Below are positions 31,701 through 45,868 of a stretch of DNA of 64,000 nucleotides, in pieces. The stretch is from Panonychus citri (taxonomy: Eukaryota; Arthropoda; Arachnida; Trombidiformes; Tetranychidae). The position numbers were made by a program, and so were the translations under genes. The first letter of the stretch is position 1. Every line of letters begins with the position of its first letter. The stretch covers positions 124,001 through 188,000 of the forward strand of contig NW_026515547.1 in NCBI RefSeq assembly GCF_014898815.1, read 5' to 3'. The notes beneath the pieces are model-generated. The model was not told the DNA's origin and searched no databases. It saw only the letters and a program-made list of their open reading frames with translations.

Positions 31701-34700
31701 CGATTAACACCCGCCTCGGTTATATTGTCATCGCAACAACCAAAGGGAACGGACAAACATTTGGGTGGACAGTTGAGCCCAGTCTCATTAGTTTTCGGCG
31801 TCTTATTGTCAAAACAACAACCATGTAAAGTATAGTTACAATTAACTGGACACCCGAACTTGAAAGGTCCATAAGCAGGTCGTGCTCCATCCCAACAACA
31901 GCCAAAGGTTGAGGTCAAACAAGCAGCCGGTGGTAATTGGTCAGTTTTAATCGTTTCCGTTGTATTGCCTGTTGACGTATCGTTGGAATCACGAGTAACC
32001 TCAATGGAGGACATTGTTGTTATGATCTCGACATTCGATATTTCGGTTTTATTGTTTTCTTCAGTTTCTTTGTAACAATTTGAGAAATCTAATTTTCGAG
32101 GTGTTACTTGATCAGGACAACAACCAAATTGACTGGAACAACAATCGATTGCAGCGGTTGAACTTGAATTGGCAGCGGGTGGCGATTCTGGTGGGACATC
32201 GGAAACATCCGTTGTTGGCTCTTCAACTACTCCTGGTTTAACCCAATCACAGGTACGATTAACTGTTAACAATGTTAATTGTGTCAATTGTACCGCTGGT
32301 GTTGATTGGGTAACATTGGTTGTCTCATTGGTTTCACTAAGAGTCTCATTAAGTGTTAATGTTTCATTGGTTGACAAAATTTCAGTGACGTTATTATTGA
32401 CTGTTACTTGCTCTGTTGTTGGTGCTGATGTTGGTGTTGAGGTCGATGTAGTAGCGTTACATTGTGCCAGCGGTAGTTTACTAGCAGTTGAATTGTTTGG
32501 ATCTAAGCAAAGGATTGTCCTCTCTTCTTTACCACATTGACATGGACCCCATGGGCCATAGTAAAGTGTGGCCTTACATTGAACGGGTGCTCGACATGTT
32601 CTTACCGTTATTGGTTTACTTTGTCCTTCGCATTTACTTTCGTCTACTTTGATTGAATCATCGTCAAATAATCCGCACACAACATGACGAGTCTGAAGGC
32701 CACGTCCACATGACGCTGAGCACGATGTCCAATCAGAGGTAAACCAAGTGTAATTACAGCCTGGATTGTTTGTACAATTACGAGTATCGGCTGGTTTTCG
32801 TTCAAGTCCACAAACACTTTCATCGTAAACTGATCCCTCACTACTAACACAAAGGACACTTCTTGTTGAAATCAATGGACCACAAGGGATATCACAACTT
32901 GACCATTCGGACGTTACCCAATCGACTCCACCTTCACATGGGATAGAAGCACAAACACCTTCTGATTCTGGTCTTTTATCGGGTGGACACAGACTATCAT
33001 GTACTCGAGTACCATTCATATTAACACATTGAACTTCACGAGAGTGTTTACCTTGACCACAACGAGAGGAACATTTTGACCATTCAGTTGTGTTCCATTT
33101 ATATTCAATCGGTGGATCAGTTTGATTACCAGCGATAGCAGATAATTCATAACAATCATTTGGTGGACAAGAAGCAACTGTACTTGGCCTTGGTTCATTA
33201 CCACAAACGGAATCATCAAGAACCAATCGTTGACCAGAACCACGAATCTCTTCACAAAATACAGCACGTGTTTTAATTCCAGGACAAATACATTCCGACC
33301 AATTACCCTTATGATAAGCAGGTAAACAATCAACTTGATTACAAGATCGACTTAGCTGAGGTAAAATTTCCCGTTTACAAAATTCGATTGGTACAAATTC
33401 ACCGGTCTTTAGACGTACACAACGAGCGGGCCTAATTTGAACACCAGAACCACAAGATCGTGAACACGGGCCATAAGGTCCAAGCATATATTGGTATGCA
33501 TCGGGTGGAGCCCAAATTGACGGAACTGGAACATCTGAAGGAACTGAATACTCATACTCGATTCCCGGTGTACTCTCTTGATAAACCATTTGAATGTATA
33601 ATGGACTTCGAAGTGGCCCCAAAGCGTACAAACTTTCCGCAATGGCTCCAGTAGGTGAAGAGGTTGGTCTTTTACCATATTCAAAGCGAGTACCACCCGC
33701 TTCAAAGTCCGTAAAGGTTATTTCAAATGTCCAATGTCCATTGAGATAATATCGTCCACTTGAATCACGAACAGCTAAGAAATTACGGCTTGGTCCAAGT
33801 TCGTTGATTCTAATGTAAGTCGCTCCTCGAGGGATAAGAACAATATCTTGATAGCCTGCGGGTAAATTTTCCGAAAAAGTGTCTCGAACTGTATTACAAT
33901 CTTTTCCCTCTCCACCACAAACTCGACATTTATCTTCCTCTTTAGGTGAACCCAAGAGACCATCACAACCCACAGGTAAACAATTTCCAGCCACACAAAC
34001 ACCCGAAACCCAGTCCATTTCTCGTAAGCATCTTGTCCCATCAATAACTCTTTCCATTAATTTCTGTTTCAATCACAATTTGAGTAACATAATAATTAGT
34101 TAATTTTTATACCTCGAGAAAAAAAACCAATTAGTTAATCTATTTTACTTACTGTGTACCAAGTTCCATTTTTAGGTTTACAATTTAAAGTACAAAGATC
34201 GTCATCTGACCTTCGATCAGTTGATCGGCTTGTATATGGTTCCCATTCAATGTTTTCCAATTTTCCGGTTGCCAATGGAATCGATTGATTATTAAACATT
34301 GAACATTGTTGAGCACGAAAATCAATCAATTCCTGACAAGGTTGAATATTACACGAATAGTATCGTGTATCTGGACCAACGCAACTTGACCTTCCATTAA
34401 GATCAATATCGGTACAATAGCGTTTTTGACTTCTTACTCCACCTCCACAAGGACGGGAACATCTACTTGGCTCAGACCACGGAGACCATGGGCCAGATTC
34501 AATTTGTGCCGTAGTATTTTCACCGAGAATAAAATTCGAGGGGATATTAAAATCGACTCTATGAAGGCCAAAATTGCGATAACTTCGAGTAAACCGAGTT
34601 CGACGAAAATTAATTTCATCGAGATGATTTTTACTCAATTCACCAATCTCATCAACATCATCTCGAATTGGATAAAGTATCGGTTGAGATACTTGAAATG

Positions 34701-34908
34701 AACTTGTTAACGATTTAATTGAAGGTAAATATGAAGATAATGATGATAAAGATGATGATGATGAGTCTCCACCGGCTAAATTAACTGATGATGATGCTGA
34801 CGAATGGGATGAGGATAAAGATGAAGATGAAATTGAAGGATTGGTTCCGGGTAACCATGATGAGATGATAAATATAATATTAAATATCCAAAGATGATGG
34901 AGTAACAT
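28705..34908 (-). CDS. Ppn: Papilin (secreted matrix protein)
   Basis: Four exons: 34153-34908, 30964-34063, 30529-30715, 28705-30453. A signal peptide (MLLHHLWIFNIIFIISSWLP) leads to a thrombospondin type 1 repeat (GPWSPWSEPSRCSRPCGGG), the ADAMTS-like Cys-rich and spacer regions (DGTRC, then LIPRGATYIRI), about six further TSP1 repeats, a Thr-rich linker, then many papilin cassettes of the FGCCPDG...GPN..GC type, and eight Kunitz domains. This order is that of papilin. No metalloprotease domain is present, as in papilin. Papilin is a basement-membrane component that can inhibit ADAMTS proteases. Oddity: within Kunitz domain 7 (near 28897) the frame shifts, and that domain has GSGGN where the family has a Cys (GCGGN). 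Taken literally, the last Kunitz domain (CRLPPVRGRC...RTRCHT) would be lost. Confidence 0.93.
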
Positions 34909-35661
34909 TTAATTACTTTTAAATTAATAACAATTTACTTAGAGAATTAGAAATTGGTTGAAAAAAAAGAATAATTAATTTACGATGATAAAGGATTAAC
35001 TGATTATCCGTTTCATTGGATGAAGATACACAGGAGAGAGAGAGATCGGGTTAGTATTTAGGAAGATGAAATAAGAAGAAAAAAGTTTTTCTTTTTTTCT
35101 TCTTCTCTTTTTTTTTAAAGAGAGAAAACTTTTTTTTCTTCTTATATTTTAGATCCCAGAGAGAAAGTGATCAACACACTGATTAATTTATCGACAGTAG
35201 CAATAGTTTTTTGTTGTTCTCTGGTGATAATTGCGATGATGAAGATGATGAGGATGAGGATGATGATCAAACAGGGAGACAACGGATAATTGAAGATGAT
35301 AAACAGTAATGGTTAGTTAATCATAGTCGAACAGGAGGAGAGAAGAGGATGAGGAGAAAATGTTTATGATAAAAGAGAGATGGAGAAAATAATCTTGAGA
35401 CAAAAAGAAGAAGAAGAGAGAGACAGAGAGATGAGGGAGTGGGAGGAAGATGAAGGAGGAAGGGTGGGATGAAGGGCACTTTTACCACAGCATCATCTTC
35501 ATCTTCATCTTCATCTTCTTCATCATTATCATCATCAACCTCCTAACATAATCTTAATTCATATCTTGGACTCTTCTTACTTTCTCCCTCCCTCTTTTCT
35601 CTCTCATCATCATCTCCTCTCTTTCAGCATCTCTCGTCTTTTTTTCCTAATTTTCTCGAGC

Positions 35662-35695
<34 letters not shown>

Positions 35696-38600
35696 ATCAT
35701 CATCTTAGCTCTCTGTGTGGCAGATAACGAAAAGTGGATGAAGTGTACATTGTTTGAATGAAAGAGGAGAAGATGATGAGATGTCAAAGAGATGGAAGAT
35801 GATAAAATATCTGAAAGCAACGTGAAGATAAAAAGATGAAGATGAAAAAAAGGTCGTCTTCTTGACCTTCTTCCTCTTTCTTTTTTAGTACATTTCTTTG
35901 GACGAATGTGATATCGACGATTACCAGCCCATTTCCGTTTCTTTTCAGAAAAAAAAACAGGAACTTAAATAGTAATAAACATTAGAAATCACTAAATTTA
36001 AGTTTACAATCAAAATCTGAGAGAAGAAAAAAAAACCAATCACAACAATCAAATGAATTTTTCCAATAGTTTAAAGTCTTAATTGCGACAATCAACTAAA
36101 CCAATCAATGTTGACGAATCTACTTCTCTTGTTCAACTTTGATTGTGATCATTTTGTGAGAAATTGAATTTAACTTTACTATTAATAAATCATTGATTAA
36201 ATTGTCATTTTTACCTTTTACATGATTGATTAATCATCTGATATGATTTAAAGTGGTTAATTACATAATGTATATGATAGTTAATTGTAACTGTTGTTAA
36301 TTGGCCCGGGCGATCATCATTTAGAGAGCCAGATTAAACCGGGTAAAGATAAAATTGATTAATTGTATTAGGTTAATATCAATGATTAACTTTGGTAAAC
36401 CTCTTGAATTTTAATCAGCAACAATTTAATTAATATAAGATTAGTTAGTTAGTAATTAGCGAGAAAAAAAATTGTTGCTTTTTATTATTAACCTGAAGAT
36501 AACAAACAATCAATTGAAAGTAATCAAAATACATCAGGCCAACAATTAATTGTACTATCAAGATAATTAACAATTTAACAAGTTCAACAATCAAATGAAA
36601 TTAACTTAGGCCTAACAAGTAATGATTAATTGTTCAAACAACTTATTCACAATTTGATAAACAATCAAGTATAATATTTGTACAAATCCAATTACAATTA
36701 ACTAATCATAGATTAAGAGTAACTTGTAATTTTATCAATCGGATTAGGTAAATTTGACACAATCAAATTAATGTTTTGAATTTGAAAGTTTTATTAATAC
36801 AATTAAATGTCTCGAGGAATCAGTTAATCATTTTGTTATTGTTATTGGGAAGGAATCAAATTCATCTTTATTAATCAGGTTAACCTAATTATGATATTTG
36901 AATTGTTTACGTCAATATCTCTGATTAATTAGTTAATTGTTGAGGAAGAAGAGGAAAATTGTTGCTTCTTTTTTTTGTTTCAAGAGGCTTTTTGATTATT
37001 AGCTATTAGAATTGATAAAATTAACCTCGTTCTCTATCAGTTAATTATTGATTCTCGCAGTGATTTAGATTGTAATCATAAAGAAAGTGAAGTGATTAAG
37101 TGTTACAATTAATTGATTTTAAAATAATTTCCATTTCAAGAGTTATAAATAACCATTAATATTGTGGTGACTTTTTCGGTATTAATGTTTTCCTTTCACT
37201 CTTATTGATAAATTAAGAGATTTAATTGGATTGGTAACAATTAAATATGAGTATTAAAGTCAATTCTCTCTCCACAATTAAAATGTAATTAAACTTGGAG
37301 ATGATAATGATGACGGTAAAGTCGGTTTACATTTCCTTGATTCTTTTTGTTTGTATTTGGTTTTCCTTCAATTAGTATGTCGATATTGTTGTTGTTTCCA
37401 TCCATAGATACTCCATATACTTGTCAATGATATTTCCAAGATAATTTATCACAATTTACTGGATTAACTAATTGAACGGTAAATTGTTTTCTCCTCATCT
37501 AAGTTAATCAACAGAGAACGAGAGAGAAAAACAAGAAACAGAAAGAGAAAAAAAAACAAAATTCTATTCGAATAGAAGAGAGAAACAATTAAATACAAAC
37601 AAAGTGATTAAAGAATATTAATGGAATCTAAATTTTCCTTTGATAAAAGAATCAAATCAATAGAAGAATACAATTAATTAGGAACAATTAGAAAAGATCA
37701 ACAATCACAAACAATCAAATGAAAATATCCCAAGAAATTGTTGTTATCCAATGAAAGAAAAACAATTTACTTGGTTTGTTTTTCATTCCAAGGAAAATTT
37801 TTTACCCTTTAGGAGACACACAAATAACAATAATAATCAAATATTCTACAATTTTAATTAGAAGAAGAACAATTTATCTAATTAATTTAGAAAGGAAATT
37901 ATTTTATTCTCGATCAATTTTATCAAAAGAAAATGTTGATCTATTTTGACTGGAATTTTAGTAAGAATAGCAAACCAATTCTCTCAATTTTTTGTTCTTT
38001 CTGTTGATTGTTTAACATTTTTCTTTCTTTTCTTTCTTTTTACATTTTCTAAATTGTTTATTAATCTCCAATCGAATTAAATATTTTCCTCGTTAATCGT
38101 TAATCTTCTAATCTCATCCGAAGTTAAATGAGTGACAATTTGTTTCATTTTCCTTCAATTTCTAAATCACAAACAAAAGGTAAGACAATTGATTCAGTTG
38201 GAATGGAAATTATTTCTCTCTTTGGTTCTCTCTCTTTTTCTATTCTCTTTCTTTTTCTCTTCCTCCCTCTTTCTCTCTTTCTTTTTTCTCTCTCTTTTTC
38301 TCTCAATTTTCTCCTACTCATTTCTCTCTATCTCTATCTACTATTAGTATTCATTTTCTTCCTTCAATTCAATAATAATATCATTTAGTCATTTTCTCTC
38401 CATTTACTCTGCTCTTATATTCTCAATGTTATCTCTCACTTTATCCTCTTCCATCTTTATCTCTCTTATTATTATTATTGTTCACTTTTTACTCCTTTTT
38501 GTTTTCTTTTTCATTACAGAATAAAAAATCGCCCCATGTATGTGTGACAATCATGAATTTCCTGAATGTGCCTGACAGTTAATTGTTATCTCCTGTTGTA

Positions 38601-38903
38601 AAAATCTATTCGTCATTGGTATTTATATTCACTGAATCATCAGAAGAAGAAGATAATAACAACGTTTCTATAAAGGAAAAAAAAATATTTTCGACTCCAT
38701 GACAACGTTTCACTTTGAAGGAATGTCAATTTAGAAAATGGAATTATAATATTTTATAGAATTGATAGATTGGAGCTGAAACACTATTACTATTACATCA
38801 TCTATCAATCTATTTATTTAACAGAACAAAAATTTACTGGTAATTACGATCATCTATTGGTTAATATAAAACAATTGGCTTTAATTTACATTTGAAATTC
38901 ATT
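34909..38903. other. 4-kb low-complexity intergenic region
   Basis: No gene recognised. GA/CT-rich tracts, an ATCTTC repeat near 35485-35520 and a (CT)n run near 35665-35692 mark the left half; the papilin promoter should lie at its left end. A short frame starting MSDNLFHFPSISKS at 38128 with a GGTAAG donor could be an upstream exon of the zinc-finger gene, but I cannot connect it in frame. Confidence 0.5.
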
Positions 38904-40988
38904 ATGAGCTGGGACAAGATTACTTTCATCTGTCGTGATGGTTGTATAACTGGTAATCGTTTCATTCTTACCAATTATTCACGTTTACTTGGTGAAGCTC
39001 TGGATTCTTATCGATCAAAAGTTTCAATATCCAGTAATCATAAACCCGCTGTTCATTTGAAAAACAATTCAACCCGTGACCTAAGGTGCCTTTTCCATGT
39101 GCTTTATTCATTAACTTATGCTGAAGTTAGTAATCCAAGATTAACTGGACTTCAAAATGTTGCCCGTTTATTGGATGTTGAATTAACGTTAAGAAATGGA
39201 CGAAATGGTTTTATTAGAGTTATGGCTTCACCTGTGCCTTATCGTGATCCACTCAACGGCGGTGTCGGTGCTATTGGTGTAATATCATCAGCTGCTGCTA
39301 TAGCCGCTACTTCAGCTGTTTCCAGACCACCTTCTCCCCTTTCTCCTCCCTTAAACAGTAGCAATAGCAGTAAAAATGGTAACAAAAACACCAATAACAA
39401 TAATAATGATCGAAATGATAACAACAATAACCTAAGAAATGCTGGAAATAAAAATGGCCCTGTTATTATAATCAACAGTAAATCGGTGATTGTCAAACCT
39501 GGTGAAAAAAATGTAACATCAAGAGATCCGAGGTCTGATGCAAACAAGAAACGTCGAGTTGATCAAGCATCTCAGAAAAATTCATCAATCGCCAATGATG
39601 GTACTCAAACTGATCCCGAAATTGAATTGGATTTTTCCGTTGACGATGAGATGGATGAAAAACCTTTAATAAGTGACAATCGGCGTTACAGTGTTGATCT
39701 AAATGATAATGAGATGGATCTAGATGGATATGGGTCTTCATTTGCTGAAAATAATCCCGATTTTCATCATAATAGTATTTCCCATCATGATATCAATTAT
39801 AATGATGTTTCCTATGAAATGTGTCCTTCCAAGTTACGTAAAAATGGACCCGGTGCAGGACTTTATAGTACCAAAAAATATTACACAAAAACGGCAAACA
39901 AAGATGAATATACGTGCAATCTTTGTCACTATATTGCTAATTGTTGGACATCAATTAAAGCTCATATTGAGACGCAACACTATCATCTTGAATTCCGTTG
40001 TAAACGTTGCTCTTACGTTTCCGTTTGGAGAGCAGATATTGTTAAACATATTCGAAATTTTCACAAATCTCGATCAAGTTCTGAAGACACTTATATTACT
40101 CGACAAAGAAAAGAGTTTTCCGGCGAAGCTGATATAAATCCTCAGCCTTCTAACGATTCAGAGGTTCGTAAATTAACCTGCAATCACTACGATAATTAAC
40201 TCTATCGATAATTTATAATCTTTTACAATTTTTCTGTTCCTCATTCAGAGATCAATGGAAATTATCAATCCATTAAATGGAAACGATATTAAAATTGAGC
40301 AACCCGATGAAGAGGATATACCATCAGTTTTACAACAAGATCTCATGGAAGAAGATGAGGATGAGCTTGAAGAAGATGAAGATTTAAGAGAACCATTAAT
40401 TGAAGGAAACAATAGTCTATCTTCTAGCCCAGTTAAGCCTTTCGAGAGATTATCATCTCGAATCCCTGATATAAACAAAGATTGTTACGAAGTTGTAAGA
40501 GTGGGTAACAAGAAAGTCTACAAATGTCTCTCTTGTGCCAAAGAGTGTAAAACCTATTGTGGTATAAGGGAGCATCAATATTCAACTCACTATGGGTACA
40601 TTTGTATCTGTAATCAATGTGATGTCAAATACAGATCAAGATCAAACATGTTCAAGGTAATTATCCAGTTGATTTCATATTTTATTAAACAATTATTGAT
40701 TGTGCTTATTTTTGTTTACCCTTTTTCTTGTAGCATCTCAATTTAGTTCATCAAATAGTGAAAAATTTTACCCAACATTTTGGATATCTAATTGAAGATG
40801 GACATCAGAAAATACCTGAGATACCATTAGACTCAGTTGATTCTTCAGGTAAATTCAAGTGTAAAATTTGTCAGAATAATTTCCTGGATAAGGAGATTAT
40901 GATTAATCATCTTGTCTACAAGCATCGGATCAAAAGTGACGTTACCCCATTTTACGAGGAAAATGTTGAACCTTCACCAGTATCTTAA
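38904..40988 (+). CDS. C2H2 zinc-finger protein, BTB-like N-terminus
   Basis: Three exons (38904-40163, 40249-40656, 40734-40988) join in phase 0 to about 640 residues. The start ATG is at 38904. The first 110 residues (ITFICRDGCITGNRFILT ... LRCLFHVLYSL) have the look of a divergent BTB fold. A long Asn/Ser/Asp-rich linker follows. Then C2H2 fingers: CNLCHYIANCWTSIKAHIE, CKRCSYVSVWRADIVKH, CLSCAKECKTYCGIREH, CNQCDVKYRSRSNMFK and a final CKICQNNFLDKEIMINH. The exon 2/3 junction falls within a finger. Likely a nuclear DNA-binding regulator; no closer family recognised. Confidence 0.78.
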
Positions 40989-42477
40989 AAGCCGATTTCG
41001 ACTGATCTCTTTCAATTCTTTGGAAAACTTTCTTTTCTCCATTTCATAAACTACTTTCTCTCTTTCACTATTATCATCATCATCATCATCACAATCATCA
41101 TTGACTTCTAATCATCTCAATCAACTTCATCAGAAAACTTAAGGCCTGATGACATATAAGAACAAACAATTGCGCTTAAGACCAAAATATCCGTCGAAAT
41201 CTAAGAATTTTTTTTATTCATAATTCATAATTCATATTTCTTTTTTGTTTTCATTAACTATTGAGGTAATTAGTCAAACGAAAAAGTTTATAAAACAACA
41301 CAGTTACAGAATATTAATCTTTATACCAGAATTGCCTTGGAACTAAACAATTAACTTAGAAATGTAGAACCAAAGAATAAGTCAAAATTTTGGTCTCTCT
41401 TTCACTTAGAATGACAAAAATAGTTTAGAGCAATATCTTTATTTCTTATTGATTATTGTATATCAGTTCTTATATCTTTTCGTAATTTCATCTGCATGCC
41501 TTGACCTTTTCCACTCTTTCATTTTACCTTTAATCACGTTCCATTAAGATTATCAACAAAATCAACTGTGCACTTAAATCAAATTCACAACAACGAGACA
41601 ATTAATCTTTTTCATCTATTCAACTTTACTATCAAACATTTTCTTGTCTATTTTTCTTCGCCCAAAACCATCACCTTGACGCCTTTCTTATCATTAGTAC
41701 ATTTTTCCCGTTAATCCTCGTTTTTTATTCACCTTAAACATTATCTAGATGATCGTTAATCTCATGATGTTCACGATGATCGATTTTTTTTTCTTGCGAT
41801 TATACGTTTTCTCAATCAAATAACACGTATCATCAATTTCATCACTATCACAATCATAAAGCAATGATTTACCTTTTCCTTCAAAATATTACATCTATTA
41901 ACTATTTTGTACTCAAAGAATTAATTAAATCAACTATTTAATATCTCATACAAATTATGTCAACTTTCATCTTGATTTGTAAATATTAAAAAGGTAATTA
42001 TTTGGCTCCAAACAAATTACAGTCAAGTAAAGTGAATTAGATTCAATTTGATTTAAATTTTTCTTTTTGTATTTTATCACAAAGATACTTTAGCTTTTTG
42101 TTGTTGTTGTTGTGAGTTTTTGTTAAGGTAAAACCAGAGTTGGCCCTTTGAAATGGCCTCAGTCCAAAGCGAAATAGAAGGGAACAGAGAGTGAGAGTGA
42201 GAGTGAGTGAGTGAGTGAGAGAGAGAGAGTATTACACCGATTATTGACAATAAATTAATTTAGTTACAGAATTTGATTTGTTTCTTGTAGCTTTTCAAAG
42301 TGGGTGAGAGTTTAAGGGAGACAAACTGACAATCTGGATGATTGTTTGTCCAAAATCAGAGAAAAGTAAAATAAGCAATATGCTTAACTAACATTTTCTC
42401 TGTGTCAAAGGCATTTCGCACAGAACAGGAAGAAGAACAAAAATATTGGTGGACAGAAAGAGAAAGAAAGAAAGAAC

Positions 42478-42518
<41 letters not shown>

Positions 42519-42827
42519 TAGTTGTTGAGAGAGAACAAAAAAAGAGAGAAAATCAAGACAATTGATTGACATTTTCCACTTTTGTTAACAATATATTTGT
42601 TTTTCTCTGATGTAAATAGATAATTATAGTAAATATAAATTTATATATTTCTTTTCTCTTACAACTGTCTTTAACTATTTATGGATATTCTGAATTTTTG
42701 TTGAAAATTATTATTTTTTTGCAAGAATTTTGATTTGTTTTCATTGTCTTATCCTCGTCTCTCTTTTTTCACTCTCATGTTACAGATTTAGAGAGAAATT
42801 TGATATCATGTAAATCGTGACAATAGA
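40989..42827. other. Convergent 3' regions with microsatellites
   Basis: Holds the 3' UTRs of the zinc-finger gene and ST7. GAGT repeats near 42190-42230 and a (GA)n run at about 42482-42517. Parts (41770-41890 and 42540-42820) recur at 50430-51030. Confidence 0.55.
42482..42517. repeat. (GA)n microsatellite
   Basis: About 17 GA units in the 3' flank of ST7. Confidence 0.9.
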
Positions 42828-44650
42828 TCACACCCTCGAAAGTTGCTGGAACAAACTAGAGGGAACTAAAGTTTCCAATTTTTCAATGAAAAATCCCAAC
42901 GGAAGGGAAAGCCAACTTATCAAGATTTTCGCTAAAGCTCCCATAGGTTCTGGGTACGAGTGTGTTAACAGTGCCAGTAATGCAGTAAAGGAACACAAAC
43001 CAGCAGTAAAAAGTATAAAGAACGGTAATTCTTTCTTTGGATATACTGAAACATCATGAAATGCTAGAATAAAATGAAATAGAATAAAAACAAAATTAGA
43101 AATTTAGTAAGAAAACAAACAATTCATTTGACGAAGAAAAAAAATCACATACATGGTAACAATTCACGATCCGTTGTCTCTGTGCATGTTGGATATGGAT
43201 AAAATAATTGTCCTTTTTCTAATGGGTATGGAATCATCCTAAAAGCTATTTAAAGAAATGAAAACACAGAATCAATTAGCTTCTAACTAAAAGTATAAGT
43301 TGAAATGAAATGGAAAAAATTCAATTGAGAAGCAATTGAGGAAAAAACTATTTGCATGACAGTTAATTCTGAAAATTAAGTCAAGAAAATAGGAATTATG
43401 GTAAAAGATGAGGTACTCACTTCCTTCCCAAGTACAATGGAGAAGATTTAAAGCTCCTTCTACTCTTTTCCAATGAGCCAGATGAAAAAAAGCATAAGCC
43501 ACCGCTTCACTATCTCCACGTTTGAGTATATGTTCAGGGGGAAGGATGAGACTTTTCATTTCCAACAAATATTTAGGTACATGGGGATTAAATTCAACTG
43601 CTCGATGAATGGCTTCAACTGCGTGCATCTCTGCCGTTGTTAAGCCCCGTTTAGAGGCCAAATCGGGTGAAAATTTCTCGCTCACTCCTCGTGCCTTTAA
43701 AAGTGCTGCTGTATAACAGATTGAAGCTGATTTGGGTAAATTAATATCTGTCGAAAGGATTGAGAAAAAGAAATAGAAAATCAAAATATTAGATAAACAT
43801 TAAGATAGAAAATAATAATAAAAATAATTGATTGAATAATAACCATCATATTTTGCAAGAACAGCTTGTACATCAGCATAAGCTTGCATTTCCAATAGGG
43901 CTTCAATTAAATTCTCATGGATATTGAATACATTCATCATAGGGAACTCTTTGATTAAATCTCTCATCATTTTGGTTGCTTCTTTTAGTTTACCCAATTT
44001 ACGGGCACACATGGCTAAACGACGACGTATATAAATAAGTACATTGGTATCACGACGGTGGATTGTTTCATAGGTTGAGCTTTGATGGTGAAACTGTTGA
44101 CTTTTACGATAATTGGTCTCGGCCACTTTTAATGCTTGTTTTAAAATTTTCTCCGCTTCCGTTATGGTTGGAGCTTCCTCTTCAGCAAGTAAGATTAACG
44201 CTGTTGCACATTCAGGATTTTTATCAACCGCCTCACGAGCGGCTTTGACACGAGCTTTAGGGTCTCTTTCTCTCCAAGCTGTTTGCATGGCTAAAGGAAA
44301 ATTGGACAAATCAAATGGTTATGTGAATAGTAAAAACCAAAAGTAATCACAAAAACCAATTTGAAAAGTAAAAGAAAGAAAACAAAATCGAAATTAATAA
44401 TGATCGATTACCATGATGTATTTGGAAAAATTCATTCTCAACATAAATTGCTGATCATTGTAATTTAATCACACAGGTTGGGTTTACCTGAGTCAGATTC
44501 ACATGTGAAAAATGTTTGATGATCTTGTGCGGAAAGATTCATATCGTAGTAAGTTAATGGCTCCTTTCGAGTGGCTTTGGCATATCTATTGTATTCAGCT
44601 CCTCTAAATAAGTTCAACGGATTACGCCAAACTTTACATTCTAAAAGAGA

Positions 44651-44690
<40 letters not shown>

Positions 44691-45868
44691 TTAAAAATTA
44701 GAATCATGATTAATTAGTTATGGTGAATATTAGAAACAATTAGAATTGATAAATTAGCTTACCCAGTGAAAGTTGACTCGAGCTATTTGAACTATTTGAA
44801 GAATTGTTTCCATTGGAATTGGGGGTCGCTTCGGCATTTGTCTCACCACTGCCAAGCCACGGAGAAATATGATTAAGTGAAACTTGTTCAATAAACGATG
44901 TACCATATTTACGGAAATACCACCATTCAAAAATCTAAATTGTCAAGAGAAACAATTAATAAACTGTAATGAAAGAGAAAAAAAAAATCTTTTCTACTGA
45001 TGATGATTATATTCATCACTGTTTAATTACTGTTAAACTCTTGGATTTGTAAGGTTGGATATTAAATAGAAAAGAAACTTGTTGCAGTTAAAAAGGAAGA
45101 TTCAAAATCTACTGAGGGAAAGGTTATTCTAAGATTTTCATCAGAACGGATGGTCATCAATATTCAAGAGTAAACTGGAATAATTATCAAGGAAATTTCA
45201 GAGTAAATAGATGATTTTAACATAATATCGTTGAGAGATAATCTCAATTGGTTATTTATAGCTTGAAAAGCAGATCACAAAAAAAGAAAAATTAAGTTAT
45301 AAGTCTGTGAAAAGTACAGGAGAAACTAAACTCTCATTATCTCAGGTTATCCTGGTAGATTTATAAGTCGAATCTTGAAATTGGATTGAAAGAATTGTTG
45401 TAACTATGTAAATTCTAACAATAAGCCAAGGTAGAGAAGTGGATAAATTGAAGAAATGTAACAAGATGTTATGATTATGATGATGTAAGAAACAAAGGTA
45501 ATGTCAATGTTTGTAATCCCGATAAGCAAGAGGATTAACATGAAGATGTTCATATTTACCAAGATGAGTCCAGAGATGAGTGATGAGGTTCCAGTAAGGG
45601 CAACATAGAATTTCGGTGTTAAAGTGCTGAGAAACATTGATGCTGAATAGAAATAGAAGAATAAAAACCATACAAGATATTAATTGATAAAAGAATAAAC
45701 AATAAGAAGAAAAAAACATGAGTAAAATAGAAAAAGAGAGCAAAATAGAAAGAGAAAAATAAACGTATTGATGAGTATGAGAGAAGAAAAAATTGCAAAG
45801 GTAAAGGGAAAAAAAGAAACAGATTGTTAACCAGCACACAGAGAAATTTGCGAAAGACACTCACTCAT
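42828..45868 (-). CDS. ST7: ST7 (suppressor of tumorigenicity 7) homologue
   Basis: Eight exons: 45865-45868, 45560-45642, 44763-44934, 44488-44640, 43844-44290, 43421-43747, 43153-43245, 42828-43063, summing to 504 codons in frame. Family blocks are MFLSTLTPKFYVALTGTSS (membrane anchor), FEWWYFRKYGTSFIEQVS, VWRNPLNLFRGAEYNRY, DMNLSAQDHQTFFTCES, LKARGVSEKFSPDLASKRG, NPHVPKYLLEMKSLILPPE, FRMIPYPLEKGQLFYPYP and, in the last exon, VSVYPKKELPFFILFTAG. The first coding exon has only four bases (ATGA). ST7 is a membrane protein with TPR-like repeats whose molecular role is poorly known. The last exon is nearly fully open on the other strand, which is coincidental. Confidence 0.92.
44652..44690. repeat. 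(GA)n microsatellite in ST7 intron
   Basis: About 19 GA units in the intron between ST7 exons 3 and 4. Confidence 0.9.

Noticed and set aside
31296..31835. Long plus-strand frame of 179 codons
   Set aside because: Antisense to papilin cassettes; the Cys-rich minus frame is clearly the real one.
38128..38388. Frame starting MSDNLFHFPSISKS then Leu/Phe/Ser-rich
   Set aside because: After the first 18 codons it is translation of a CT-rich tract. A first exon is conceivable but I could not join it in frame to the zinc-finger gene.
42817..43059. Open frame on the plus strand (80 codons)
   Set aside because: It lies opposite the last exon of ST7, has no ATG at its start, and the minus strand matches ST7 residue by residue.
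45504..45864. Hydrophobic minus-strand frames near the ST7 start
   Set aside because: They translate an intron; only 45865-45868 and 45560-45642 fit ST7.
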